Positions 52,062-64,000 of a stretch of DNA of 64,000 bases are shown here, in pieces. The stretch covers positions 58,857,501 to 58,921,500 of the forward strand of contig NC_088918.1 in the NCBI RefSeq assembly GCF_963576675.1, read 5' to 3'. The stretch is from Euphorbia lathyris. Taxonomy: Eukaryota; Streptophyta; Magnoliopsida; Malpighiales; Euphorbiaceae. A program made the position numbers and the translations under genes. Position 1 is the stretch's first letter. Each line of letters begins with the position of its first letter. The notes under the pieces are model-generated. The model was not told where the DNA came from. It ran no database searches and worked only from the letters and a program-made list of their open reading frames with translations.

Positions 52062-55000
52062 TTATTGAAGTGGATTGAACATACCGATAGCTTCTCTAAG
52101 TATGTTGAATTGCTCACGAGCCAGTGGCTTGGTGAAGATATCAGCAAGCTGCTCATCCGTTGGGACATAGGTCAGCTTGATCTCTCCCTTGAGTACATGG
52201 TCTCTGATGAAGTGGTGCCTTATACTGACATGCTTTATCCTGCTGTGCTGAATTGGGTTCTTTGATAGGTCAATGGAACTTTTGTTGTCACATTTGACTT
52301 CAATCATTTTGGTCTGAACACCATAATCTTCTAGCTGTTGCTTGATCCAAAGGACTTGAGCAACACAGCTTCCAGCAGCAATGTACTCAACTTTAGTGGT
52401 TGACAGGGCTACTGATGACTACTTCTTACTGAACCAAGACACAAGACAGCTTCCAAGGAAATGACATCCTCCTGAAGTGCTTTTTCGTTCTAGCTTATCT
52501 CGTCCATAGTCAGCGTCAGTGTATCCGAGAAGTGTAAAGTTATGAGTGTTGGGATACCATAAGCCTGCATTCACTGAGCCTTGCAAATATCTAAGGATTC
52601 TTTTTACAGCTATGTAGTGAGATTCCTTAGGGTTAGATTGATATCTAGCGCAATAACATACTGAGAACTGAATGTCCGGTCTACTCGCTGTTAAGTAAAG
52701 TAAAGAGCCAATCATACCTCAATATAATTTGCTATCTAGTGACTTACCACTTTCATCAGCACAGAGGACAGTCTCAGTGCCCATTGGGGTCGATATTGGC
52801 TTACAGTTGTCAAGTTCATATTTCTTCAATATCTCCTTAGCATACTTCGTTTGACTTATGAAGATGCCATTCTTTCCTTGTTTGATTTGGAGTCCAAGGA
52901 AGAAGTTAAGTTCTCCCATCATTGACATTTCAAACTCAGTCTGCATTTGCTTACTAAATTCCTTGCACATAGACTCATTAGTAGCACTGAAAATGATGTC
53001 ATCAACGTATATTTGAGCCAGCATGGTGTCTTTACCTTTTCTCTTAATGAATAAGGTTGTATCAGCTTTTCCTCTGACATAATTTCTAGTCAGCAGGAAA
53101 CTGGTCAGCCTCTCATACCAAGCACGTGGTGCCTGTTAGGCATGAAATTGACTAAGTTTAACATAGTATTTATAAGGGAATTTGGGTGTTTTTTTATGTC
53201 ATTTGGAAAGAAATAAGGACTAATTACTGTCCTTGTGCAGATAAGCAAAGAGAAATGCTAAACTCGCTAGAAACAGCTTATTTCGCTAACGCCAAAGAGG
53301 AGTAGACCCTTACTTGTATCCAGCGGTCAAACGCCGGATTATCCAATGACGGACAGCGACAGATCAGGTGGCAGAGGCAGAGGCAGAGCGACAGGTGAAA
53401 GTGTGTTGCGATGGGATTTCTAAAAGTAGCAAGATGACATGAAGTATCACCCCCTTGAGTGTTCAAGGGTTAATGGATTTGTAATCATTTCTTTTTATTT
53501 TAGTTGTAATATTTTAGTTGACTTTTCTGTTGGAAGGGTACGAAAGTTGTACCGATTTGGCCCCTGTCTTCCCCTTCAAGTAGGTGAAGCAGAGGAAAGA
53601 AAAGTAGTTCGGATTTTTAGTAGTTTTCGTAGACAAGTAGAATAGTAGAAGAAAAAGAAGGAGAGCTCCGATGGAGTCTCAATCTTTATCAAGAACTACC
53701 GACTGCTCACTACCAGATATGAGTGAGTAGTCCATTTTGAATGGGCACGGCCAGGCCGGCCTGGTTATGTAAGTTTTACAATCGTTTTTAATGAATAGTT
53801 AGTATTTCGCCAATGTTGTGATTAATGAGGATTTAACTTTCATGCCTAGGCATTTATTTATGTGTTAGATGGATGATAGGACACTGCTTTTATCTTCACT
53901 GATATCTCTATTAATCACACAATGTTGAAGCTGACCAGTTAGATGGCTGTGTCAAGGGTTTTCTTAAATAGAAATACAGTTTTGTTCTTAATGCTAGAAA
54001 GAACGTATCTTTAGGACGCTAGAGGTGCTAGTAAGTCTTAGGAGTTTGAGAATACACGAAAGTTGACTCAAGCTCACTTCAAAACTGATACTTTGGCTTC
54101 ATTGGCATTATCTTCTATTTCATGCGAATGTTGTAAGACGAAGCACTACCTGTTCGGCCGTGTCGAGCCTGTTCTTTTATCTAAATCATTACAAAGCTAT
54201 CTTATTTCTTATTTCATAAGAGTTTTTACAACTCATTAAACCAACATCACACAATCAACTTTAAGGAACAATGCTTGTTACATACACACACGCTGTTTAG
54301 CAACAATTTCTGACGTGCATTTGAATCTCAATCCCTGTGGAGACGATACTCAACTTATCACTTTATTACTTGTATCTAGTGCACTTGCTAGAGTCTAATC
54401 TGAGGACAACAGTGCCTGTTTGAGACCGTACAGAGCCTTTTTGAGCTTATAAACATGGTTTGGGAATTTAGAATCCTCAAACCCTGGAGGCTGATTAACA
54501 TAGACTTCCTCGTTTATAACTCCATTAAGAAATGCACTCTTAACATCCATTTGAAACAATTTAAAATTCATGAAACTTGCATATGCACACAATATTCTTA
54601 TTGCTTCAAGCCTTGCCACTGGGGCGAAGGTCTCACCGTAGTCAATACCTTCCTGCTGACTGTAGCCCTGAGCTACAAGTCTTGCTTTGTTTCTGACTAC
54701 ATTTCCTTTCTCGTCTAGTTTGTTTCGGAAGACCCATCTCGTTCCTATGGTCTTCTGACTTCTTGGGTTTGGTACCAAGTCCTAAACTTCATTTGTTTTA
54801 AATTGATCAAGCTCTTCTTGCATTGCTCCCATCCAGAATTCATCATTCTCAGCTTCTGAGAAGTTCTTTGGTTCTAGGACTGAGACGAAAGCTACGTTGC
54901 TGAGGTATCTCCTGAGTTGATTTCTTGTCATCAGGGTATTCTCAGCAGCATCAAGAATGGCGCTTTCAGAGTGTCCTTTTGGGATTCTGATTTCTTTCGG

Positions 55001-56473
55001 TAATGTCATGTCTTAAGCTGGCTGTGTTTCAACAATCTCTGCAGGTTTGGATTGGTCAGTGAAAACAATTTGAGTGTCTTTCTTACCTTTAGTCAGCCCT
55101 TGAAGTGGTAACTCAGTTGCTTTACTTTGGTCAGCTTCTGCTGAGTATGGATCATCCTCAGTCGTTTGACTGACTTTTCCTGCAGGGTTAGTTTCATCGA
55201 ACTCAATGTGTACTGACTCTTCTAAGACCTGAGTTCGTTTATTGAAAACTCTATATGCTTTGCTGTTTGTTGAGTAACCTAAAAAGATAGCTTCATCAGC
55301 TTTTGAATCAAACTTAGCTAGGTTGTCCTTAGTATTTAAGATAAAACATTTACAACCAAAGGCACGAAAGTATCCAATGTTGGGTTTTCGTCCTTTCCAA
55401 AGTTCGTAGGGAGTTTTCTTCAATATGGGTCTGACTAGAGCCCTATTGAGTATATAACAGGATATGTTGACAGCTTCACCCCAAAAGTACTTTGGAAGCC
55501 TATTCTCACTCAGCATTGTCCTAGCTATTTCAACCAGGGTTCTGTTTTTCCTTTCAACTACCCCATTCTGTTGAGGAGTTCTAGGAGCAGAAAAGTTATG
55601 GTTAATGCCGCTGGTTTCACAGAACTCAACAAACTATTGGTTTTTGAATTCTCCACCATTATCACTTCGAATGTGAGCTAGTTTTAGGTCTTTATCATTT
55701 TCAAGTTTTCTAACTAATGTTGAAAATGTCTCAAAGGTTTCATCCTTGCTACTCAGCAAGATAATCCAGGTGTACCGTGAGAAGTCATCTACAATGACCA
55801 AGGAAAATCTCCTACCACCCAAGCTCAGCGGCTGGACTAGTCCGAAGAGATCCAAGTGTAGTAACTCAAGTGGACGCTTGGTTGAGATGATGTTTTTACT
55901 ATGAAAAGATTTCTTGGTTTGTTTTCCCTGGTGACAAGCATTGCATAATTGATCCTTTTTGAACTTAAGTTCGGGCAGTCCCTCAACTAATTGCTTTCTT
56001 GCTAATTTGGCCAGGAGGTCCATGCTTACATGACCAAGTCTCCTGTGCCATAGCCAGGAATTTTCTTCCTTTGACACTAAGCATATATTTTTTGAAAATT
56101 TCTTTTCTAGACTCAGCATAAAGACATTGTCAACACGAGGGGCAGTTAAAATCAATTCATTTGTTTTCCCTTCGAGTATTTTACATCCAGTGGCATCGAA
56201 TATAACTTTCTTACCGCTATCACAGAGCTGAGCTACGCTCAGTAGGTTATATTCAAGTCCGTTGACTAGGGAGACTGACTCAATAGTAGGATTACCACCA
56301 ATGGTTCCTGACCCTACTATCTTACCCTTTTTGTTGTCTCCAAAACTCACACTTCCTCCTTGTTTAAGCTTAAGTGTGATGAACTGAGTTTCATCACCCG
56401 TCATATGCCTCGAGCATGCGCTGTCAACGTACCACAACTTTGACTTTTCTCCACGCCTCAGGCCGACCTGCAA
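52062..56473 (-). pseudogene. SIRE-like copia pol (PR-INT-RT-RH), broken and split by a solo LTR
   Basis: Protease VDSACSRHMTG near 56420; integrase HHCC region (HRRLGHVS...CNACHQGK) and core (HLDLFGL, RSDNGGEF, NGVVERKNRT); RT with YVDDIIFSA near 53000; RNase H with YTDADYGRDKLERKST and DNKSSIDLSKNP; end at TAA/TAG 52062. All parts upstream of the solo LTR are in one frame. Stops include those ending at 55634, 55013, 54782, 52719 and 52419; several fit single C-to-T changes (e.g. CGA to TGA, TGG to TAG, CAG to TAG). The solo LTR 53134-54411 splits the RT motif [14 protein letters not shown] exactly at its 5-bp duplication. Confidence 0.88.
53134..54411 (+). mobile_element. Solo LTR of an Athila-type element inside SIRE RT
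   Basis: 1278 bp, TGTTAGGCATGAAATTG ... GAGGACAACA, with perfect 5-bp target duplication gtgcc (53129-53133 and 54412-54416). Nearly identical, in reverse orientation, to the LTR at 57977-59256. The internal region was presumably lost by LTR-LTR recombination. Short open frames within it are not genes. Confidence 0.93.
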
Positions 56474-56489
56474 TATAACTAGTTATCTT

Positions 56490-57976
56490 TAGGTACCTAA
56501 GTCTTTTTGGGTCCTCGTTTGTTAGGAACAACAGGTGATACATCATATTTCATTTTATGACGGCACACATTAGTGGTGTGGCCAGTCTTGCCTCAAAAAT
56601 CACAATGGACCTTTCTCTGTGGACGCCTTATTAGCGGGTCAGCACCATTGTGCTGAGCATGCCAACATACCTTAGTAGTGTGGCCTTTCTTCCCACAAAA
56701 GTCACATTGGACATTTCATTGGGGAGTCCATTTCTGCTGACTAGTACCTGAGTACTCAGCGTAATGATGGAAACTCTTCTTAGTTGGAACCTTTAGTTGG
56801 TTCTGAATGGATGTGATGTCCTTCTTCAGTTTCTTAGAATTTGATTGGACCTCAGTGACATACTTATGCATGATTTGTAAGTTCTCATCTTGCCTAGTAT
56901 TGTCCTGGAGACGATGACGGAGATCACTGAGTTTGATCTCTTCAATCTCATCACATCACCGACTGAGTGCTCGTACTTTCTTGTTACACTTTTTGATAAG
57001 TGTATACAGGTCACTCAGGGCATTAATCATTTCGTTTCTGAGCAAGGGTAGAGTTGTTACCTCAGTTGGTTTCTTCTTATTGTCGGATGCACACAATGAG
57101 TCAGCTTGCTCAGACGGACAGAAGTCAGCAACATCATCTGCCATGAAACAGATGTTTGCTGACTCAGTTGCTTCAGCTTCTGATGAAGATGATTCATCAC
57201 TATCACTCCAAGTAGCCACCATTGCTTTCCTTCCACTTTTCTTGTCCTTCTTCAAAGTAGGACAGCTTGACTTGATATGGCCAGTTTGATGACATTCAAA
57301 GCATGTGATAGGTTTTGAGCTTTCTTTCCTGTATTTGCTGTCGCTTGACTCAGATTTATTGTTGTCATATTTCTTGAATGGCTTTCTACTGTACTTGTCA
57401 TTCTTCCGAAACAGCCTTTTCATCTTTCTAGTGAACATGTCCATTTCTTCATCATCAGATGAGTCGCCATCAGTGGAGTTAGCTTTCATGACAAGAGACT
57501 TTTGCTTCTTGTCCTCAGCTTTTTCTTTCACCTCAAAGTTCTTCATTGATATCTCATGGGTCAGCAAGGATCCGATGAGTTCATCATACTTGTAGGTGGT
57601 TAGATCTTGGGCTTCCTCAACGACTGTCTTCTTTGCTTGCCAGCTTTGTGGAAGGCTCCTCAGTATTTTCTTCACCTGCTCTTCCTCAGTGAAGATCTTG
57701 CCGAGTCTCTTGAGTTCGTTAATAATGTTGGTGAACCTTGAGTTCATGTCAGAGATTCCTTCACCATCATTCATCTCGAACAGCTCGTACAGCCTAATAT
57801 GTTGGTCCACCTTGGATTCTTTGACCTTACTGGTTCCCTCATAGGTGACCTCCAGCTTCTTCCATATCTCCTGTGCTGACTCGCAACCTGAGATTTTATT
57901 GTACTCTGCAGCATCTAACGCACAGTGAAGCATATTTATGGCAGCGACATGATTTTGCAGTTTCTTGAGGTCATCC
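56490..57976 (-). pseudogene. SIRE-like gag, truncated by the Athila insertion
   Basis: The frame 57933-56956 holds the gag core (AQEIWKKLEVTYEGTSKVKE, YELFEMNDGEGISDM, ILRSLPQSW) and a zinc knuckle CFECHQTGHIKSSC; after a TGA it continues in the same frame through two more knuckle-like motifs, CDFCGKKGHTTKVC and a second one interrupted by a stop. A frameshift near 56490 joins it to the protease frame. The N-terminus is beyond the Athila element. Confidence 0.82.
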
Positions 57977-59256
57977 TGTTGTCCTCAGATTAGACTCTAG
58001 CAAGTGCACTAGATATAAGTAATAAAGTGATAAGTTGAGTATCGTCTCCACAGGGATTGAGATTCAAATGCACGTCAGAAATTGTTGCTAAACAGCGTGT
58101 GTGTATGTAACAAGCATTGTTCCTTAAAGTTGATTGTGTGATGTTGGTTTAATGAGTTGTAAAAACGCTTATGCAATAAGAAATAAGATAGCTTTGTAAT
58201 GATTTAGATAAAAGAACAGGCTCGACACGGCCGAACAGGTAGTGCTTCGTCTTACAACATTCGCATGAAATAGAAGATAATGCCAATGAAGCTAAAGTAT
58301 CAGTTTTGAAGTGAGCTTGAGTCAACTTTCGTGTGTTCTCAAACTCCTAAGACTTACTAGCACCTCTAGCGTCCTAAAGATACATTCTTTCTAGCATTAA
58401 GAACAAAACTGCATTTCTATTTAAGAAAACCCTTGACACAACCATCTAACTGGCCAGCTTCAACGTTGTGTGATTAATAGAGATATCAGTGAAGATAAAA
58501 GCAGTGTCCTATCATCCATCTAACACATAAATAAATGCCTAGGCATGAAAGTTAAATCCTCATTAATCACAACATTGGCGAAATACTAACTATTCATTAA
58601 GAACGATTGTAAAACTTACATAACCAGGCCGGCCTGGCCGTGCCCATTCAAAATGGACTACTCACTCATATCTGGTAGTGAGTAGTCGGTAGTTCTTGAT
58701 ACATCTTGAGACTCCATGGGAGCTCTCCTTCTTTTTCTTCTACTATTCTACTTGTCTACGAAAACTACTAAAAATCCGAACTACTTTTCTTTCCTCTGCT
58801 TCACCTACTTAAAAGGGAAGATATGGGCCAAAATCGGTACAACTTTCGTACCCTTCCAACAGAAAAGTCAACTAAAATATTACAACTAAAATAAAAAGAA
58901 ATGATTACAAATCCATTAACCCTTGAACACTCAAGGGGGTGATACTTCATGTCATCTTGCTACTTTTAGAAATCCCATCGCAACACACTTTCACCTGCCG
59001 CTCTGCCTCTGCCTCTACCACCTGATCTGTCGTTGTCCGTCATTGGATAATCCGGCGTTTGACCGCTGGATACAAGTAAGGGTCTACTCCTCTTTGACGT
59101 TAGCGAAACAAGCTATTTCCAGCGAGTTTAGCATTTCTCTTTGCTTATCTGCACAAGGACAGTAATTAGTCCTTATTTCTTTCCAAATGACATAAAAAAA
59201 ACACCCAAATTCCCTTATAAATACTATGTTAAACTTAGTCAATTTCATGCCTAACA
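57977..59256 (-). repeat. 3' LTR of the Athila-type element
   Basis: 1280 bp with TG...CA ends in element orientation, closely matching the solo LTR at 53134-54411 in reverse. Both contain CCAGGCCGGCCTGG-type palindromic sequence. Confidence 0.93.
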
Positions 59257-60820
59257 AATACCCCCAAATTGAACCTTTGCTTGTCCTCAAGCAACAAATT
59301 GTAAGAAGGAATCAGAAAAAAAAGTTAGGAATGAAATTAGTTTCAGGGAATGAGAAAGAGGAATACAGAAACACAGAACGCTTGGCATAAAGAGGAAATG
59401 AACAGATGCATGCTAAGGTTTCATCGAAGAGCTAAAGCTTGTTTTAGAAATTGTGTCCTTTTTGCTCAAGAAATTCCTTAAATCTTAAAATTTAGATGTC
59501 CTCTTTCACCAGGAGTCACCGACTGCCAGACATGCCTCACTAAGGAATGAAATAATTCACTCACTCTCGTATGGCATCTACTTGCCATAGGTACAAGAAT
59601 GCGATTTCACTCCTCAGCTCAGACACCACACCCTTAGGGTGCGAGTTTGCCTATTGGTCCCGAATCTATGGGTCAAAGTTCCTCCTGACATAGTCCAAAG
59701 GACTTATATAGGTTGTAATGTTCGGTTTAGGCTCTGGTTTGACAGTGAAAGGCTATTTCAGTGTATGAATTCTGTCTTTCTGCAATTTATTTAACATACG
59801 CAACCTATAATGATTTCTGTTTACACACTCTCTATCTACACAACCTGTTTACACATAACCCAGTACTCTTTTGAACATTCATTAAGGTTCCTTCCTCCCC
59901 ACATTATTTTCCCCAGTTCTTTCAATCTTTTCCTTAAGCATTGTTTGCTCAATTGCTTATTTTCGCATAATTTAAGCACATGATTTTTATTTTAAACAAT
60001 TGGCTTTTCGAAGCATAAGACAGAACTCAGGGTATTTTTGATTTATAAGTGAAGGGAGAGGGCTATCATTCGCGGTTTTTCAGAAAGAGCAGGTCATGGC
60101 TCGACTTGGTATCCTAATCATTGGGGTGCAAAGCACAGGTGCCTTTTGTGTAGCGGAGAGGGTAACTAAATGCCTCTTTCCTCCTATGAAAGTCAGAACC
60201 AATCACCATTTCAACAGGGCACCAAGGCAAATTCTCCCTAAAGATAGTGAGCGTTGGCCCTCTCATAAAGAATTAATGCTTACCATAGATGCATTTTAAG
60301 GCTCAAGTTCTCACTATTTTTGGGGAAATGCAGTAAGGCAATGGTTACTAATTTTGAAAGAGGAGTTAAAAATTAAAAAATTCTTGGAACTTCCTGAACT
60401 AGGGACACGAAGTGCAAACAAGCAAGTAACACTACCATTACATCTAAGCATGCACAGTCTGTTCTGTGATTCCTACTGAACACCAAACAATTTACTAGAC
60501 GGTGCAAACACAGGTGGAAAAGAAATATGGAAACAAACAATAGTTACCAAGGACCTGTGCACAGAGATTCTTAAGGGATATTTGTTCTACATCAAATTAC
60601 TAATTTAAACAAACAGATTGACAGCATTTATCATGTTATTTACGCATAAATTGTGATACACACAATCCCCACCCCCAAATGAGAACAAAACATTGTCCTC
60701 AATGTTATTAATCACGGCAGCAGATGGAAGATAATTGACAATAAAATAGGCAGACCATAACATGATAGAGTGAGGGTGTTAGAGGTTACCAGATGCTAGG
60801 ACAGCGACTATCGGTACAGA
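59257..60820 (-). other. Athila 3' non-coding region
   Basis: Long untranslated region between the env-like ORF and 3' LTR, usual for Athila. It holds the polypurine tract next to the LTR. The small plus-strand frame at 60096-60299 is antisense to the element and lacks support. Confidence 0.6.
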
Positions 60821-62209
60821 TCAGGCGTGATGGGAGAGAGAGGAGTTAACCTCTCTATCCACAGGGGCAGGAATGCTCTCCTTTTTCGAGGAGGCAGCAG
60901 CATTAGCCTTAACATTAGCACTGGCAGGTGTTTCGGGCATTTGTCTTACCAGACTTTTTACAGAGAAACCAGAAGGACTTTCCTTGGCATGCTCCTCAAT
61001 GCAAAGGCTCTTGAGCATATCGATCTCGCCTTGTTGCGACGCGTATTTTTGCTCCATGGCGAATATCATCTCGCGGTTTGCCAGATTCTGGGCAAACAGG
61101 GCATTGAATCGATCCATTATATCCTCGCTGGACAGCTTTGCACACTTCTTATAAAAATCTAAGCCCTTTGGCTTCTCGACTTGCTCGGAATATGACGACA
61201 CTGACACTGTTGGCTTGCTTTTCCTTTTTCGGCTCTCAGTCTGCCTAGATGTAACAAAGTCAAACATCCAGACCCACTTTCCGTTCACTATTTTTCCGAA
61301 CAACATTTTTTGGAGGCTCTTGAGGTCAATCGGGTCTGGATGATTCACAATTGTGAGACAAGAGTGGTCTTCTAGCTTAAAGACCCCGATTGATTCCGCG
61401 ATCCTGGTGACGATGCTTCCACAACAGATGATCAACGAGTTTTTCTTGCAAAAAGCGCTGATGTATTCTCCGAACTAGAACCCCAAATTCATTCTCGGTC
61501 CAACTGCCATACTCCACAACGCGGTGAGATCTGCATGTGGCATGGTGGCTTGGTTTTCCGGGGCAAAGATTGTGCCAGAGATCAACTTGTGCAAATACCG
61601 AACATCGTAATCATCGATATTGGAAGCCTTGGATGAACTGCCATCATAATGTTTCTGTCCCGAAAGTGATTCCCAAAAGGCCACAGGGTCGAAAACATCA
61701 GGTGTTGTGGTGAATGCCTCTTTATAGCTCTCGGATTCTAGATCGTCATCATTTGTAGCACCCAACATTTGATTGAATAGGTTGAGCGACGGCCGCTGGG
61801 AGTGACCCATGAGTTGAAAACTGAACTTTCCCTCTTCCTCAGGATCGGTGATTTCCACGTTGTGCTTAAAAATGGCCAAGAACTCGAGTGTCAGTTCCCG
61901 ATAGGCAGGTTCCGTCATTTCAAAGAAACATTCAAAGCGCCCTGCCTTCATGAGAGTGCGCACATGATCCTCTAGCTTGAGCCGCTTTAGGGTTTCCCAA
62001 CAAACTGTTCGGATGGGTCCGAACTGAAGTTTTGCTAACTCATCATAGTAAGCCTGTACAGATGCGTCTTTAAACTGGGAGAGTTTCTTGACCAGTTTTT
62101 CGTCCGGGACAAAAGCTACAGTGCTTGGCTCAGTCATCTTTGCTTTCGCTCTTTCTTTCTTGGAGGATCCCTCAATTTTCACGTGTTTGCCCGAGCCACG
62201 GGTTCTCAT
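60821..62209 (-). pseudogene. Athila ORF / env-like protein
   Basis: Start MRTRGSGKHVKIEGSSKKER at 62209; the frame is interrupted by TAG at 61473-61475 and continues in the same frame to 60821, about 460 codons in all. The first part matches the ATHILA ORF-1 type pattern (FGPIRTVCWETLKRL, CFFEMTEPAYRELTLEFLA, FQLMGHSQRPSLNLFNQMLG, RYLHKLISGTIFAPENQA). The last part is Lys/Ser-rich with a probable coiled coil (FALNREMIFAMEQKY-like region). Position after pol suggests the putative env-like ORF, function unproven. One stop only, so relatively young. Confidence 0.75.
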
Positions 62210-62822
62210 GTCGTTCTTTTTTTTAAGTAAGGTTTCCTAGTGGTACAGGGCACAAAGCATGAACTGCCTTGGTGATAAGAAATATTAAAGAAAAGAAAGA
62301 AGTGTGGTGAATGCCGGATCGTCCCGAGATAGAGCTTCTTTAAGTAGGGGAGAAGATACGTCTTTTCGCCAATCTGTCATTATTAGGTCGAATCAACGTT
62401 TGCCACCTGGACAGATTGGCAGAAAGGCGCGTATTTTCGAATTAGAACGAGGGGCGATGAACGGTCGTGATTTGAATTTAGCACTTATTGCCCCCTAACC
62501 GTTCAATCTTATCGAGGAGAAAACAGGCGGTATGAGTGCCTATGGGTATAGGAGTGGACGTTTCCACTTTCTACCCTCAGTTAATTCTCTTTTTTTTTCT
62601 ACCGCCCATGTCTCTAAGATAAAATTCTTCCTTACTAAACAGGTACAATTGTACTACCATACCCATTGAAATGAGTTTTAGGTCTTACAATTGTGCCTGG
62701 CCAGAAGATATTCATCAAGAAGCAAAATTCAACACATTTGACACAAGAATAAAAAAAAAAAAAAATGCAAAGTTATTTGTGCTACAATTGGTGTTTGTAG
62801 CGGACACCTTGTTCTCGTGCTT
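62210..62822 (-). other. Spacer between Athila pol and env-like ORF
   Basis: Non-coding, with small inverted repeats (e.g. CTATCGAGGAG-like and TACCGCCCATGTC near 62510-62620, and GCCAATCTGTC / GACAGATTGGC at about 62371 and 62410). No gene. Confidence 0.5.
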
Positions 62823-64000
62823 TTACTTACTTGGGGGGTCCTGGAAATGAACGGTATCAATCTTCCTCGTGTGATCGTTTTCTAAATATGGCTTTAATCT
62901 CTGCCCGTTCACTTTGAAAGGTTCCTGACCTTCCCTGCCAATCTCAACTGCTCCATGACTAAACACCTTGTGCACCGTATAAGGTCCCGTCCATCTTGAC
63001 TTTAGCTTCCCAGGAAACAACCTGAGTCTTGAGTTGTATAGGAGGACTCTCTGACCTTCTTGGAATGTTTTGGTCTGGAGTTTTCTATCATGCCACAGCT
63101 TAGTCTTGTTCTTGTAATTCACAACATTCTCATATGAGAACAGTATAAATTCCTCCATTTCGTTCAGTTGCAAACTTCTCTGTTCACCAATAGCCTGCGT
63201 CTCAAAATTTAAAAATGTTAACGCCCAAAATGCTCGGTGTTCCATTTCCACCGGTAGGTGACAAGATTTCCCGTACAACAAACGAAATGGAGACATTCCA
63301 ATTGGTGTTTTATAAGCTGTGCGATATGCCCATAGAGCATTATCGAGCTTGTTTGCCCAATCCCTCCGAGAGTTGCCTATAGTTTTCTCCAAAATTCGTT
63401 TTATTTCCCTATTGGAGATCTCCACCTGTCCACTGGTTTGTGGATGGTATGGTGTGGCTACCCTGTGGGAGACTCCAAGTTTCCCCATTAATTTTTCAAA
63501 TTTCGCATTATAGAAGTGGGTCCCTTGATCACTGATGATCGCTCGCGGGACACCGAATCTGGCAAACAGCCTTTTTAAAAATTTTACTACCACTCGGGCG
63601 TCATTGGTGGGGCTAACCATTTCTTCGACCCATTTGCTCACATAATCTACAGCCACTAAGATGTATTTATTTCCTAAAGACGTAGGGAATGGTCCCATAA
63701 AATCTATGCCCCAGATGTCAAAAATCTCGCACACAACTATATTGTTGAGGGGCATAGCATTTCGAGCCGAGATGTTTCCTGTTCGCTGGCACTCATTACA
63801 AGTGCTAACGAACAGATGGGCATTTTTAAAGAGTGTTGGTCAGAAAAAACCTGATTGAAGAACCTTAGCCGCAGTTCTGCTAGCGCTATGGTGTCCTCCA
63901 GCTTCACGGTCATGACAATGGCTTAGAACATCGTGTCCTTCTTCGTGCGATATACATCTTCGAATGATTTGGTCCGCGCACAACCTGAAAAGATAAGGGT
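62823..64000 (-). pseudogene. Athila-type pol, integrase end
   Basis: The part in the window is the integrase: an HHCC-like zinc region (HCHDREAGGHH ... CNECQRTG) near 63920-63790, then the core with [19 protein letters not shown] and the catalytic Glu in [11 protein letters not shown], then a C-terminal domain ([16 protein letters not shown]). A TGA at 63842-63840 replaces the Trp expected in the GF-W/F-PTLFK block, so the frame is broken once; from 63755 it is open to the stop at 62823. RT, RNase H and gag should lie beyond the right edge. Confidence 0.9.

Larger units (their letters stand above)
46737..57976 (-). mobile_element. SIRE-like Ty1/copia element with env-like ORF, decayed (5' end outside window)
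   Basis: Minus-strand order: gag (57976 to about 56500), protease-integrase-RT-RNase H (56473 to 52062), env-like ORF (51618 to 48531), polypurine tract (about 48098-48112) and 3' LTR (48097 to 46737). A copia pol followed by a long extra ORF is the Sirevirus layout. The gag start and 5' LTR should lie beyond the Athila element inserted at 57976/57977. A solo Athila LTR is also inserted at 53134-54411. Many stops: not autonomous. Confidence 0.85.
57977..64000 (-). mobile_element. Athila-type Ty3 retrotransposon, 3' half (5' half outside window)
   Basis: Minus strand: 3' LTR (59256 to 57977), polypurine tract TTTGGGGGTATT abutting it (about 59257-59268), about 1.5 kb non-coding, env-like/ATHILA ORF (62209-60821), spacer, and integrase end of pol (64000-62823). 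Pol followed by an ATHILA-type ORF and a long LTR is diagnostic of this lineage. It is inserted in the gag of the SIRE-like element; the bases outside the LTR are catcc (57972-57976), the predicted target duplication. Confidence 0.88.

Noticed and set aside
53134..59256. Treating the two Athila LTRs as the pair of a single element enclosing 54412-57976
   Set aside because: They are inverted, not direct, repeats; the DNA between them is SIRE pol/gag, and the left LTR has its own perfect 5-bp duplication.
60096..60299. Small plus-strand frame in the Athila 3' region
   Set aside because: Antisense to the element, no family, in a region known to be non-coding in this lineage.
62304..62498. Plus-strand frame in the Athila spacer
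   Set aside because: Antisense and overlapping inverted repeats; no similarity.
1..64000. CRISPR arrays, rRNA genes, bacterial operons
   Set aside because: No regularly spaced short repeats, rRNA cores or ribosome-binding-site-led gene runs; the content is plant nuclear.

Overview
This is a transposon-dense stretch of plant nuclear DNA. The evidence is spliceosomal introns, plant MULE transposase, Ty1/copia, Athila-type Ty3 and L1-RNase H elements, and plant gene families (RING-H2 ATL, cytosolic HSP70 ending EEVD, basic 7S globulin/EDGP, DUF630/632). The AT-rich intergenic DNA and element families fit a eudicot; I cannot name the species. Only three cellular genes look intact: a two-exon cytosolic HSP70 (25524-28258) and two intronless membrane-anchored RING-H2 (ATL-type) ubiquitin ligases (39589-40080 and 43166-43711). 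Almost everything else is mobile DNA or its debris.

Layout. 1-4524: right part of a Mutator-like (MULE) element with a four-exon transposase gene and a recognisable right terminal inverted repeat. 4525-9730: LTR-like sequence joined to one copy of a small TRIM-like retroelement (5391-5714), then AT-rich DNA with a 24-base C run, a CACTA-like end and MITE-like repeats. 9731-16001: full-length L1-type LINE with 16-bp target site duplications (TSDs), inserted in a MITE. 16247-20116: LTR element with gag but no polymerase; its 3' LTR contains a Pack-MULE (18957-20049) carrying a DUF630/632 gene fragment. 20195-21861: non-autonomous relative of the first MULE, with an empty-site copy of its target 384 bp away. 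22631-23782: long foldback element with a 141-bp tandem repeat in its loop. 24133-25100: two MULE-type MITEs just upstream of HSP70. 28715-30665: further inverted-repeat elements.

32589-38708: a 6.1-kb MULE-like unit containing a basic 7S globulin/EDGP fragment that was split by a nearly intact Ty1/copia element (33130-37827, 1344-codon ORF on the minus strand); a second TRIM copy lies in the same unit. 40752-46644: a hAT MITE, a MULE MITE and a hairpin-rich MULE surround the second RING gene. 46737-57976: a decayed SIRE-like copia element on the minus strand (LTR, env-like ORF, pol, gag). Its RT region is interrupted by a solo Athila-type LTR (53134-54411) and its gag region by a larger Athila element (57977 to beyond the window), whose LTR lies in the opposite orientation.

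At least six elements have GGG(T/A)-type ends and 8-10 bp TSDs. They could be mobilised by MULE transposases of the kind encoded at the left edge. TSDs and nesting give a relative order of events: SIRE copia first, then the Athila insertions; MULE with EDGP first, then the copia inside it; gag-only LTR element first, then the DUF630/632 Pack-MULE. Premature stops in the LINE and SIRE copies are mostly of the C-to-T kind expected from decay of methylated cytosines.
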